A DNA stretch of 64,000 nt from JBHGBM01 sp041946965 (GTDB taxonomy: Bacteria; Acidobacteriota; Terriglobia; Bryobacterales; Bryobacteraceae), in NCBI GenBank assembly GCA_041946965.1, contig JBHGBM010000022.1, positions 39,683 to 103,682 of the forward strand, written 5' to 3'. Under the pieces are notes generated by a model. That model searched no databases, was not told the origin of the DNA, and was given only the letters and a program-made list of their open reading frames with translations. Position numbers and translations under genes: made by a program. Numbering within the stretch: the first letter of the stretch is position 1; the number at the start of each line of letters is the position of its first letter. Shown in pieces: positions 24,547-32,938 of the stretch.

Positions 24547-26252
24547 GGGGCGCGCCAGTAAAGCTCCTCCACGTTCCACAGCGTATAGTGATCGAGGATG
24601 GCGGGGCGGAAATTGCCCAGGCCGGTCTTCGCTCCCACCAGGATATTGGGACTCGCCACGCAGATGATGGGCAGCTCCCCGGCGGCAATCTGCTGCACGC
24701 GATCGTACAGGCGCTTGCGCCGGGCCGGGTCCATCTCCACCATCTGCCGCCGCATGAGGGTGTCGATTTCGGCCTCCCAAGGCGGTGCCGGACCCCGCCC
24801 GTTGAGCCGCCACAGGTGCGTGCCGCCGCTCGAGAGCCAGACGTTCATTTCGGCGGTGGGGTCCACGTCGCCGCTGCCCAGCCCTAGCACGGCCGCTTCG
24901 TAATCGAAGGTCTTGAGCAGCCGGTCGAGCAGGGCGCGGAACTCCAGCGCGGCCACGTTCGCCCGGATGCCGATCTGCTTCAGGTCGTCCTGCACGATGG
25001 TGGCGATGCCGGTGCGCTCCGGGTTGCCCGCACCGGCGGCGATGGTGAATTCCACGCGCGCACCGGTGCGGTCGAGCAGCGCACCTTCGCGGTTCCACGA
25101 GAAGCCTGCGGCTCTCAGCAACTCGCGGGCCCGCCCGAGCGAGCGCGCCGGGTGGGGCAGCGTCGCGTTCACCCACAGCCGGTTGCCCGGCGTGACGTGT
25201 CCCCACAGCGGCGCGGCGCGGCCGTTGTACACCAGCTTGACGATGCCCTCGCGGTCGATGGCCGCCGAAACCGCCCGCCGGAAATTCGCATCGCCGAACC
25301 ACGATTGCTTCGACCTGCCTTCGTTCAGGTTGAAGAACAGGAAGTTGTACTCGAGGCCCGGGCCGAGGTCGTGAAGCGCGTAGCCCCGCCGCTGCTGGTT
25401 CTTCTCGAGCGCGGCGAAGTTGCGCGCGCCGATGCGGCTGACCACGTCGGTTTCGCCCGCCTCGAAGCGCAGCACCTGCGCGTCCTCGCTCCCCACGAAG
25501 AGGAAGGTCAGGGTGTCCAGGTACGGCAACCTTCGGCCGGCGCGGTCCTTCTTCCAGTAATAAGGGTTGCGCTCCAGCACGATGCGCTGCCCCGGCAGGT
25601 ACTGCTTCAGCCGGAACGGGCCCAGGCCCGCGATGGCGCCCGGCGCCACGTTCAGGCCCCACGCGCGGGCGAGCTTGCCCTCCCGGTAGGGCTGCTCGAG
25701 CAGGTGGCGCGGCAGGATGGCGATACTGTCGAAAATCCGTTCGGCGGCGGCGTACGGTCCGGCCAGGTCGAAGACCACCGTGTAGGCATCCTGCTGCCGC
25801 ACCGCGATGGGACGGCCAGCTACCACCAGCAGGTCGCGCTGCGGCGAGCCGGTCTTGGGATCGAGCAGAACCTGGAAGGTGAACACCACGTCGGAGGCGT
25901 CGAAAGCGTGGCCGTCGGAGAAACGCAGGCCGCGGCGCAGGTGCAGCACGTAGCGGCGCCCGCCGTTGGCCACGTCCCAACTGCGCGCCAGGGCGGGCTC
26001 GGTGCGGTGCGTCTCGCGGTTGATGTGGATGAGGTCCGCCATCATCCGGTTGATCACCTCGCGCGAGGCGCTGTCGGGCGCCATGACGGGATTCAGCGTC
26101 TTGGGCTCGGCGCGTTGCGCCACCACGAGGCCGCCGCCCGCGCGTCCGGGCTCGCGCGCCGTGGTGAGCAGATCTTCGGCCGGCGCGACGGCCGGCGCGA
26201 GCGAGGCCAGGCAGCCAAGTAGTGCGAGCGGTGCCAGATTATTCGCCGTCAA
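24543..26252 (-). CDS. Peptide ABC transporter substrate-binding protein (SBP family 5)
   Basis: A 569-residue extracytoplasmic solute receptor of the DppA/OppA type. Typical blocks are LVVAQRAEPKTLNP, a DASDVVFTFQVLLDP block, GPFRLKQYLPGQRIVLERNPYY and NFRRAVSAAIDREGIV. The signal peptide contains LALLGC, a possible lipobox with Cys 14. The start is uncertain: TTG 26252 gives a 14-nt overlap with the permease gene and no Shine-Dalgarno sequence. It is the last transporter gene of the operon, and its stop overlaps the sigma factor start. The ligand is probably a peptide, although nickel or sugar-oligomer ligands also occur in this family. Confidence 0.85.
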   Translation of the reverse strand: MTANNLAPLALLGCLASLAPAVAPAEDLLTTAREPGRAGGGLVVAQRAEPKTLNPVMAPDSASREVINRMMADLIHINRETHRTEPALARSWDVANGGRRYVLHLRRGLRFSDGHAFDASDVVFTFQVLLDPKTGSPQRDLLVVAGRPIAVRQQDAYTVVFDLAGPYAAAERIFDSIAILPRHLLEQPYREGKLARAWGLNVAPGAIAGLGPFRLKQYLPGQRIVLERNPYYWKKDRAGRRLPYLDTLTFLFVGSEDAQVLRFEAGETDVVSRIGARNFAALEKNQQRRGYALHDLGPGLEYNFLFFNLNEGRSKQSWFGDANFRRAVSAAIDREGIVKLVYNGRAAPLWGHVTPGNRLWVNATLPHPARSLGRARELLRAAGFSWNREGALLDRTGARVEFTIAAGAGNPERTGIATIVQDDLKQIGIRANVAALEFRALLDRLLKTFDYEAAVLGLGSGDVDPTAEMNVWLSSGGTHLWRLNGRGPAPPWEAEIDTLMRRQMVEMDPARRKRLYDRVQQIAAGELPIICVASPNILVGAKTGLGNFRPAILDHYTLWNVEELYWRAP

Positions 26253-27138
26253 GCAGAGAGTTCGCCAATACGAAGTATCCCGTAAACACGGGAACCAGCG
26301 CCACTCCGGGCAGCAGCATCCACCAGTAGGAGACCAGCACCGCGTACTGCTGCGCGCCCGCCAGCATGTTGCCCCAGCTCGGCGCGGGCTCCCCCACCCC
26401 CAGTCCCAGAAAGGACAAGGTGACTTCGGCGAGCACGTAGCGCGGCGCCAGCAGCGTGGCCTGGGTCAGCACCACCCCCGCCGTCTCCGGCAGGATGTGG
26501 CGCCGCAGCAGGTGAAAATCCGAAGCGCCGAAGCCGCGCGCCGCGAGCACGTAGCCGCGCTCCCGGGCGCTCAGCACCACGCCGCGCACCAGCCGCGCGG
26601 GGCGCGCCCAGCCGAGGGTTCCGATCACCGCCACAATCAGCAGGAAGGCTTGGGCCGGCTCCAGGCTGAGCGGCAGAAAGGCCCGCACCCCCAGCAGCAG
26701 GTACAGCCACGGCAGCGCGAGAAACAGCTCCGCCAGGCGCATCAGCAGATCGTCCGTCCAGCGGCCGTAGTAACCGGCCAGCGCGCCGGCGAGCGAACCG
26801 AGCAACAGCGTGATGGCGGTGGCCAGCAGTCCCGCTCCCAGCGAGATGCGGCCGCCGTGGAGCAGGCGCGAAAACTGGTCGCGCCCGAAGCCGTCCGAGC
26901 CCAGCAGAAAAATGCGCGCGGGCTCATCCACCCCGAACAGGCGGCCCTGGTGGAAGAAGCGCACCGGGTAGGCGCGTCCCTCTTCGATGACGGCAGGGCG
27001 CGGCAGGAGGCGCAGCGTGGACGGCGGCTGGTAGGGGCGGCCGCGGTTCTGAAGCGCCGGCTCATAGGGGGCGATCCACGGCGCCAACAGCACGGCGGCG
27101 TGCGCGGCCACCAGGAAAATCAGCGCCGCGCGTTTCAT
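26239..27138 (-). CDS. Peptide ABC transporter permease (DppC-like)
   Basis: A 299-residue inner-membrane permease with six predicted hydrophobic segments. It has an N-terminal MKRAALIFLVAAHAAVLLAP segment, the LLGSDGFGRDQFSRLLHGGRISLGAG start of the transmembrane domain, and the ABC-coupling EAA-type loop near ARGFGASDFHLLRRHILPE. The long insert between the first helix and the GSDGFGRD block is wider than in standard DppC. ATG 27138 overlaps the stop of the other permease gene (ATGA). It would pair with that permease to form the translocation channel. Confidence 0.85.
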   Translation of the reverse strand: MKRAALIFLVAAHAAVLLAPWIAPYEPALQNRGRPYQPPSTLRLLPRPAVIEEGRAYPVRFFHQGRLFGVDEPARIFLLGSDGFGRDQFSRLLHGGRISLGAGLLATAITLLLGSLAGALAGYYGRWTDDLLMRLAELFLALPWLYLLLGVRAFLPLSLEPAQAFLLIVAVIGTLGWARPARLVRGVVLSARERGYVLAARGFGASDFHLLRRHILPETAGVVLTQATLLAPRYVLAEVTLSFLGLGVGEPAPSWGNMLAGAQQYAVLVSYWWMLLPGVALVPVFTGYFVLANSLLDGE

Positions 27139-28073
27139 GAGGGCCTCCGGATGCGCGGGTCCAGCGCGTAGAGCAGCAGGTCCGCCGCGAAATTGCCCGC
27201 CAGCAGGAAAACCGTCGAAAGCAACACGCCGCCCAGCACCACGAACACGTCGCGCGCCAGGATGGCGTTCAGCAGCAGGGTCCCCAGTCCCGGCCAGTTG
27301 GTGATGGCCTCCACCACCAGCGAGCCGCTCACCAGCGCGCCCAGCGAAAAACCAAACAGGGTGGTGAGCGGGTTCGCCGCCGCCGGCAGGGCGTGGCGGA
27401 ACAGCAGCCGCGCGGGGCCGATGCCGTGCGCCCGGGCCGCGCGGAGGAACGGCGTTTCGAGCGTCTCCGCCACCGCCGCGCGCACGTGCCGCACCAGCAC
27501 CGGCAGCGAGCCCAGCACCAGCGCCGTCACCGGCAGCACCATGTGAAGCGCCACGCCGGACCCGCCCGGCGAGGTCATGCCGCCCGCCGGCAGCCAGCGC
27601 GTCCGCACCGCCAGCATCACCAGGGCGAGCACCAGCAGCACATCCGGCACCACCACCAGGGTTCCCGTCACGGCGGTGGCCAGGCGGTCCGGCCAGCGGC
27701 CGCGGCGCGCCGCACACCACGCTCCGAGCGGTACGGCGATCAGCCACGCCAGCAGCATGGCGGCGCCGTTCAGCAGCGCCGTGCGCCGCGCGGCGGCCCA
27801 CAGCATGGGGCCGGCGGGCGCGCCGTAGGCGAAGGAGTAGCCGAGTTCGCCGCGCGCCGCCGAGCCGAGCCAGCGCCAGTAGCGCACCGTGAGCGGCTGG
27901 TCGAGCCCGTAGCGCGCCCGCATGGCCGCCACGCTCTCCGGAGATATGCGCGGGTCCAGCCGCATTTCGCTGAAGTAGTCGCCGGGCGCGAGCTCGAACA
28001 TGAGGAACGCCAGCACCGAGACACCGGCCAGCAGCAGCAGCGAGCGGGCCAGCCTGTGGAGGAAGTACCTCAC
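27135..28073 (-). CDS. Peptide ABC transporter permease (DppB-like)
   Basis: A 312-residue permease beginning VRYFLHRLARSLLLLAGVSV, the usual DppB/OppB opening. Other DppB blocks include LAPGDYFSEM, RYGLDQPLTVRYWRWL and the EAA loop RAARAHGIGPARLLFRHALP. It has five or six hydrophobic segments. The start is GTG 28073, identified by a GTGA overlap with the upstream ATPase stop. It forms the channel with the DppC-like protein encoded next. Confidence 0.85.
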   Translation of the reverse strand: MRYFLHRLARSLLLLAGVSVLAFLMFELAPGDYFSEMRLDPRISPESVAAMRARYGLDQPLTVRYWRWLGSAARGELGYSFAYGAPAGPMLWAAARRTALLNGAAMLLAWLIAVPLGAWCAARRGRWPDRLATAVTGTLVVVPDVLLVLALVMLAVRTRWLPAGGMTSPGGSGVALHMVLPVTALVLGSLPVLVRHVRAAVAETLETPFLRAARAHGIGPARLLFRHALPAAANPLTTLFGFSLGALVSGSLVVEAITNWPGLGTLLLNAILARDVFVVLGGVLLSTVFLLAGNFAADLLLYALDPRIRRPS

Positions 28074-28681
28074 GCCGGCATCTCCAGGATCTGGGAGGCC
28101 ACGTGCGCCGCCACCGCCGGATCGTGCGTGATGAAAACGTAGCCCAGTCCGTGCCGCTCCTGCAAATCCGCCAGCAGGTTGAGCAGTTGCGCCTGAATGG
28201 AGAGATCCAGCCCGGAGAGGGCCTCGTCCAGAATGAGCAGCCGCGGCTCCATGGCGAGCGCGCGGGCCACGGCCAGCCGCTGCCGCTGGCCGCCGCTGAA
28301 CTGATGCGGTTTGCGGCAGGCGGCCTCGCGCGGGATCCCCACCTGTTCCATGAGGGCCAGCGCGCGCGCGTCCCGGCCGCGCGCGCGCGAGATATCCAGC
28401 GGCTCCCGCACGATCTCGAGCGCCGTGAAACGCGGGTTCAAGGTGGCCGCGGCATCCTGGAACACGAGCTGCGAGACCAGACCCGGGGCGCGCCAGACCT
28501 CGCCGGCATCGGGCCGCTCCAGCCCAGCCAGAATGCACGCCAGCGTGGATTTGCCCGAGCCCGAGGGCCCCGTCACCGCCACCGTGCGTCCGGCTTCCAC
28601 CAGGATATCCACCGGCGCCAGCGCGCGCACCGCGCCGTAGCGCTTCTCCAGGCGGCTGCCGCGCAGCAGGGGTTCACCCAT
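28070..28681 (-). CDS. Peptide ABC transporter ATPase (short DppF-like)
   Basis: A 203-residue ATPase with Walker A GPSGSGKST, signature FSGGQRQR, Walker B LLILDEALSGLD and a switch His in FITHDP. It is about 100 residues shorter than typical DppF and OppF, ending soon after the switch region, so the C-terminal iron-sulphur/oligopeptide tail is missing. ATG 28681 overlaps the upstream ATPase stop by 8 nt. It energises uptake together with the ATPase encoded upstream. Confidence 0.83.
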   Translation of the reverse strand: MGEPLLRGSRLEKRYGAVRALAPVDILVEAGRTVAVTGPSGSGKSTLACILAGLERPDAGEVWRAPGLVSQLVFQDAAATLNPRFTALEIVREPLDISRARGRDARALALMEQVGIPREAACRKPHQFSGGQRQRLAVARALAMEPRLLILDEALSGLDLSIQAQLLNLLADLQERHGLGYVFITHDPAVAAHVASQILEMPA

Positions 28682-29441
28682 TTTGTCCCCGCACGAGCGT
28701 TTCGGCATCGGGAATCACCGGCAGCCGCCGGCCCCGGTATTCCGGGCGCGGCGCGCACGCCAGCAGCGCGCGCGTGTAAGGATGCCGCGGTTCGGCGAGC
28801 GCCGGCCCGTCCTCAACCACCCGCCCGGCATACATCACGATCACCCGGTCCGCGAAACCCGCCAACAGGCGCGGATCGTGCGTGATCCACAGCAGCGCCG
28901 CGTCGAGCGAGCGGAACAGCGCCGCCACCTCCGCCGCCAGGACCGCGTCCAGCGCCGAAGTGGGCTCGTCGGCGACGATCAGCGCCGGCCCCGCCGCCAG
29001 CGCCTGCGCGATGGCGGCGCGCTGCCGCTGCCCGCCGCTCAACTGGTGCGGATACGAGCGCGCGATGCGGCCCGTCTCTTCCGGACAGAGTCGCTCCAGC
29101 ATCGAGAGAGCCTGCCCGCGCCCGCGCCCGTGCGCGCGCGCCACTTCCGCGATCTGGGTCTGGACCCGCATCACGGGGTTCAGCGCCAGGGCGGGCTCCT
29201 GCGAGATCAGGGCGATCTGCGCCCCGCGCACGGCGCGCCATTCGCGCTCTCTCATGCCGAGCAGCTCGCGCCCGCGGAAGCGCACCGAGCCGGCGGCGGG
29301 CAGCATTCCGAGCAGCGCCATCGCCATGCTCGTCTTGCCGCACCCCGACTCGCCAAGCACCCCCACGCGCTCCCCCTCGCTGATTCGGAACTCGACCCCG
29401 TTCAGCCGCAAGGGCACGCGCAGATCGCGGACCTCCAGCAT
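28674..29441 (-). CDS. Peptide ABC transporter ATPase (DppD-like), first gene of operon
   Basis: A 255-residue ATPase with Walker A GESGCGKTS, signature LSGGQRQR, Walker B LIVADEPTSALD, WITHDP switch and the C-terminal PRHPYTRALLACAP block characteristic of Opp/Dpp ATPases. ATG 29441 has no Shine-Dalgarno sequence but has TAACAT 8 nt upstream, fitting a leaderless message. It opens a run of seven genes, each overlapping the next by 1-14 nt, that ends with the sigma factor and CHAT protease genes. Confidence 0.85.
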   Translation of the reverse strand: MLEVRDLRVPLRLNGVEFRISEGERVGVLGESGCGKTSMAMALLGMLPAAGSVRFRGRELLGMREREWRAVRGAQIALISQEPALALNPVMRVQTQIAEVARAHGRGRGQALSMLERLCPEETGRIARSYPHQLSGGQRQRAAIAQALAAGPALIVADEPTSALDAVLAAEVAALFRSLDAALLWITHDPRLLAGFADRVIVMYAGRVVEDGPALAEPRHPYTRALLACAPRPEYRGRRLPVIPDAETLVRGQNG

Positions 29442-29503
29442 TCGTGTGTATGTTAACGCACAACCCTCTAACGGCGTCACGCGCAGGTGCTACACTGCCG
29501 GAC
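29442..29503. promoter_or_regulatory. Divergent promoter region (transporter operon / TonB receptor)
   Basis: The 62 bp between the two divergent starts contains TAACAT on the minus strand (29450-29455), 8 nt before ATG 29441. On the plus strand it contains TGC-TACACT (29491-29496), an extended -10, 7 nt before ATG 29504. Both genes lack Shine-Dalgarno sites. Both transcripts are therefore predicted to be leaderless. Confidence 0.45.
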
Positions 29504-32500
29504 ATGAGATCTCGCTTTTCCGGGGTTTTGGTGTGCTTGTTGTCCCTGGCGGCCGCCTCGTTGGCTCAGGAATACCGCAGCACGATCACAGGGCGCGTGG
29601 TGGACGCACAGCAGGCCGTGGTGCCCGGCGTAAAGATCGCCGCCGCTCAGGTCGAGACGGGAGCGAAATACGAGACCGTCTCCGCCGCCGACGGGCAGTA
29701 CACGCTGCCGTTTCTGCCGCCCGGAGGCTATACGCTCGCGGCGGAAATCGCCGGCTTTAAGAAGTACGTGCGCGAAGGGATTCAGGTCCGCACCAACGAA
29801 CGCCTGGGGCTGGATATCACCCTGGAGGTCGGCGGTGTGAGCGACACGGTCACGGTGACCGCCGAAGCCCCGGCGCTGCAAACCACCACCGCTTCCACCG
29901 GCCAGGTGATTAATTCGCGCCAGATCGAGAACATGCCGCTCAACGGCCGGACTCCTCTGGTGCTTGCGCAGCTCTCCTTCGGGGTGATCCCCAGCAGCAA
30001 CCCTACCCAGGTGCGGCCATTCGATAACAGCGGCCCGGCCGGCTTCTCCATGGGCGGCGCTCCCAATCAGACCAACGAGCTGCTCATGGACGGCGCGCCC
30101 GACACGACCGCCAACAGCCGCGTGGCTTATAATCCGCCAGTGGACGCCGTGGCGGAACTGAAAGTGGAAGTCTTTCAGGCCGACGCGGCCTACGGCCACA
30201 GCGGCGGCGGCACCGTCAACATGGTGCTCAAGGGCGGCACCAACGCCCTCCACGGCACCGCTTACGAGTTCAACCAGGTTTCGGCTCTGATGGCCACGCC
30301 GTTCTTCACCAACCGCGCCGGCCAGAAGAAGGTGGTGACACAGTTCAACCAGTGGGGCGCTAACGCGGGCGGCCCGATCTACATTCCCAAGGTGTTGGAC
30401 GGCCGCAACAAGCTGTTCTTCTTCTTCGCGTACGAAGGTCTGCGCGACGGTATGCCGCAACCCTCCATGGGCACCGTGCCCACCGCGGCCGAGCGCAACG
30501 GCGATTTCTCCGAGCTGCTGAAAGTGGGCAACGCCTACCAGCTCTACGACCCGCTAACCGGCGTGAAGGAAGGTTCGCGCGTCCGCCGCACACCTTTCGC
30601 CAACAACATCATCCCGTCCTCACGGCTCAGCCCGGTGGGCAAGGGGTTGCTCCAATTCTGGCCGGAATCCAACAACCCCGGCCGCCCCGATGGGCAGAAC
30701 AACTACATCTCCCGGCAGGTGGAACGGAATTTTTTCAACAACGAATTGGTGCGCATCGACTGGAACATCAGCGACCACCACAAGATTTTCGGTAACTACC
30801 GCCACAACAACCGCGGCGACGAGCGCAGTTTCTTCAACAACATCGCCAATGGCAACACCTTTCACCGCACCAACTTCGGCGCCCTGCTGGACGACGTGTA
30901 CACCTTCACTCCCACCCTGCTGCTGAACACCAGGCTGAACTGGACGCGGTTCAACGAAGGCAATCTGCACTACAGTGACGGCTTCGACATCACTACCATC
31001 GGCATGCCCGCCGCGCTCGCCGCGGCTTCTCCCAACGCCAGCCTGCCGGCCATCCTCATCGACAACTACACCAGCCTGGCCGACGCCGACCGCACCAACG
31101 AAACCCGCTTCGATATCTTCCAGGTGTTCACCAACCTCACCAAGATCGCAGGCCGCCACAGCATTAAGACGGGCGCAGACCTGCGGCTGCACCGCGAAAG
31201 CGCCTATAACTACGGCAACTCCACCGGGGCTTATAATTTCAGCACCAACTGGACGCGCGGCCCGCTGGACAACGCCACCGCGGCGCCCATGGGACAAGGT
31301 CTGGCCAGCCTGTTACTGGGCCTTCCCACCGGCGGCAGTTTCGACCTGAACGCCACCCGCACCAACCAGGCGGGTTATTACGCGTTCTTCTTCCAGGACG
31401 ACGTGCGGGTGAAACCGAACCTGACCCTGAATCTCGGGCTGCGCTACGAACGCGACCTGCCGACCGTCGAGCGATGGAACCGTTCCGTGAACGGGTTCGA
31501 CAGCACGACGCTGCTGCCGCTGAACGCCCCGGCTTCCGCCGCCTACGCCAAGGCGCCGATTCCGGAGTTGCCGGTAAGCCGCTTCCGCGTGGCCGGCGGC
31601 CCGCTGTTCGCCGGATCCGGCAACCGCGATTTTTACAGGACCAATTCGCACTACTTCAGCCCGCGGTTCGGCTTCGCCTGGACGCCGGCTGCCCTGGGCG
31701 GCAAGACCGTGTTGCGCGGCGGAACCGGGGTGTTCGTCTTCCCCATAGGCATCACCGGCGCCAACAATCAGCTCGGTTTCAGCCAGAGCACCTCGCTGGT
31801 GGCAACGCTTGACGGTTATCTGACCCCGGCCGCCACGATGTCCAATCCCTTCCCGAACGGAATCGAGCAACCTACGGGCTCCTCCCTCGGCCTGATGACG
31901 TTTGCGGGCAAGAACCTCACTTACACCAACCCGAACCTGCTCAATCCCTACACCATCCGGTGGACGTTCGATGTGCAGCGCGAACTGCCCTGGAAGACGG
32001 TGTTCGAGATCGGTTACATCGGCAACCACGCCGTACACCTGGCTTTCGACCGTTCCGTGAATATCGTGCCGGGCAATTTCTACAGCGCTTCCCCGGTGCG
32101 CGACCAGGCGGTGATCGACAACATGACGGCCAACGTCGCCAACCCCTTCGCCAACCTGATTCCGGGCACGGGACTGAACGGAAGCACCGTGGCGCGCAAC
32201 CAGTTGCTCAAGCCTTTCCCGCAGTTCACCGGCGTGACCGCGCGAACCATGAGCGACGGCAGCTCCTACTTCCACATGTTGCAGATGCGGCTGGAAAAGC
32301 GCTTCGCCGCCGGGCTGCAGCTTCTGGCCAACTTCCAGCGTTCCAAGCTGATCGAGAAGCGCAGCCTGCTGAACGATTTCGACACGGCGCCGGAGAAGCG
32401 CATCGCCGACGAAGACCGCCCGTATCGCATGGTCCTGAGCCTCAACTACGATCTGCCGTTCGGACGCGGCAAGGCCATCGCCCCGCGGGCGGGCCGCCTG

Positions 32501-32935
32501 GCCAACGCGCTGGTGGGCGGTTGGAACGTGAACGCTATCTATGTGAACCAGTCTGGAAGGCCCATCAGTTGGGGCAATCTGCTGTATTACGGCGGCGACA
32601 TCCGTTCGGAGCCGCGCAATATCGACCGGGCCTTCGACGCGACCCGCTTCAACACCAACTCGCGCGAGCAGCTCTCGTGGAACGTGCGGCGCTTCCCCTC
32701 ACGTTTCGCGAACCTGCGCGGCGATGGGCCCAACAATATCGACGCGTCGGTGATCAAGCAGTTCCCCATCCGGGAGAAGCTCAAGCTGCAATACCGCTGC
32801 GAGTTGTTCAACCTGATGAACCACGCGCAGTTCAGCCGTCCCAGCACTTCGGCCACCAGTTCCGGGTTCGCCAAGATCACCGGCGTGGACAACCGCTCCC
32901 GCGTCATCCAGATGGGCCTGCGGATGGTCTGGTAA
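29504..32935 (+). CDS. TonB-dependent receptor, Oar-like, with carboxypeptidase-regulatory domain
   Basis: A 1143-residue outer-membrane protein. It has a signal peptide (residues 1-21), a carboxypeptidase-regulatory-like beta domain (about 25-105, with ITGRVVDAQQAVVPGVKI and LPPGGYTLAAEIAGFKKY), a plug region (about 115-240) and a long barrel ending in an aromatic residue (LRMVW). This is the Oar-like layout with many copies in Acidobacteria, generally thought to import oligosaccharides or other large nutrients through TonB. ATG 29504 was chosen over upstream ATG 29444 because the signal peptide starts there and the extra residues look non-coding. The next gene, GH3, is convergent. Confidence 0.88.
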   Translation: MRSRFSGVLVCLLSLAAASLAQEYRSTITGRVVDAQQAVVPGVKIAAAQVETGAKYETVSAADGQYTLPFLPPGGYTLAAEIAGFKKYVREGIQVRTNERLGLDITLEVGGVSDTVTVTAEAPALQTTTASTGQVINSRQIENMPLNGRTPLVLAQLSFGVIPSSNPTQVRPFDNSGPAGFSMGGAPNQTNELLMDGAPDTTANSRVAYNPPVDAVAELKVEVFQADAAYGHSGGGTVNMVLKGGTNALHGTAYEFNQVSALMATPFFTNRAGQKKVVTQFNQWGANAGGPIYIPKVLDGRNKLFFFFAYEGLRDGMPQPSMGTVPTAAERNGDFSELLKVGNAYQLYDPLTGVKEGSRVRRTPFANNIIPSSRLSPVGKGLLQFWPESNNPGRPDGQNNYISRQVERNFFNNELVRIDWNISDHHKIFGNYRHNNRGDERSFFNNIANGNTFHRTNFGALLDDVYTFTPTLLLNTRLNWTRFNEGNLHYSDGFDITTIGMPAALAAASPNASLPAILIDNYTSLADADRTNETRFDIFQVFTNLTKIAGRHSIKTGADLRLHRESAYNYGNSTGAYNFSTNWTRGPLDNATAAPMGQGLASLLLGLPTGGSFDLNATRTNQAGYYAFFFQDDVRVKPNLTLNLGLRYERDLPTVERWNRSVNGFDSTTLLPLNAPASAAYAKAPIPELPVSRFRVAGGPLFAGSGNRDFYRTNSHYFSPRFGFAWTPAALGGKTVLRGGTGVFVFPIGITGANNQLGFSQSTSLVATLDGYLTPAATMSNPFPNGIEQPTGSSLGLMTFAGKNLTYTNPNLLNPYTIRWTFDVQRELPWKTVFEIGYIGNHAVHLAFDRSVNIVPGNFYSASPVRDQAVIDNMTANVANPFANLIPGTGLNGSTVARNQLLKPFPQFTGVTARTMSDGSSYFHMLQMRLEKRFAAGLQLLANFQRSKLIEKRSLLNDFDTAPEKRIADEDRPYRMVLSLNYDLPFGRGKAIAPRAGRLANALVGGWNVNAIYVNQSGRPISWGNLLYYGGDIRSEPRNIDRAFDATRFNTNSREQLSWNVRRFPSRFANLRGDGPNNIDASVIKQFPIREKLKLQYRCELFNLMNHAQFSRPSTSATSSGFAKITGVDNRSRVIQMGLRMVW

Positions 32936-32938
32936 CGG

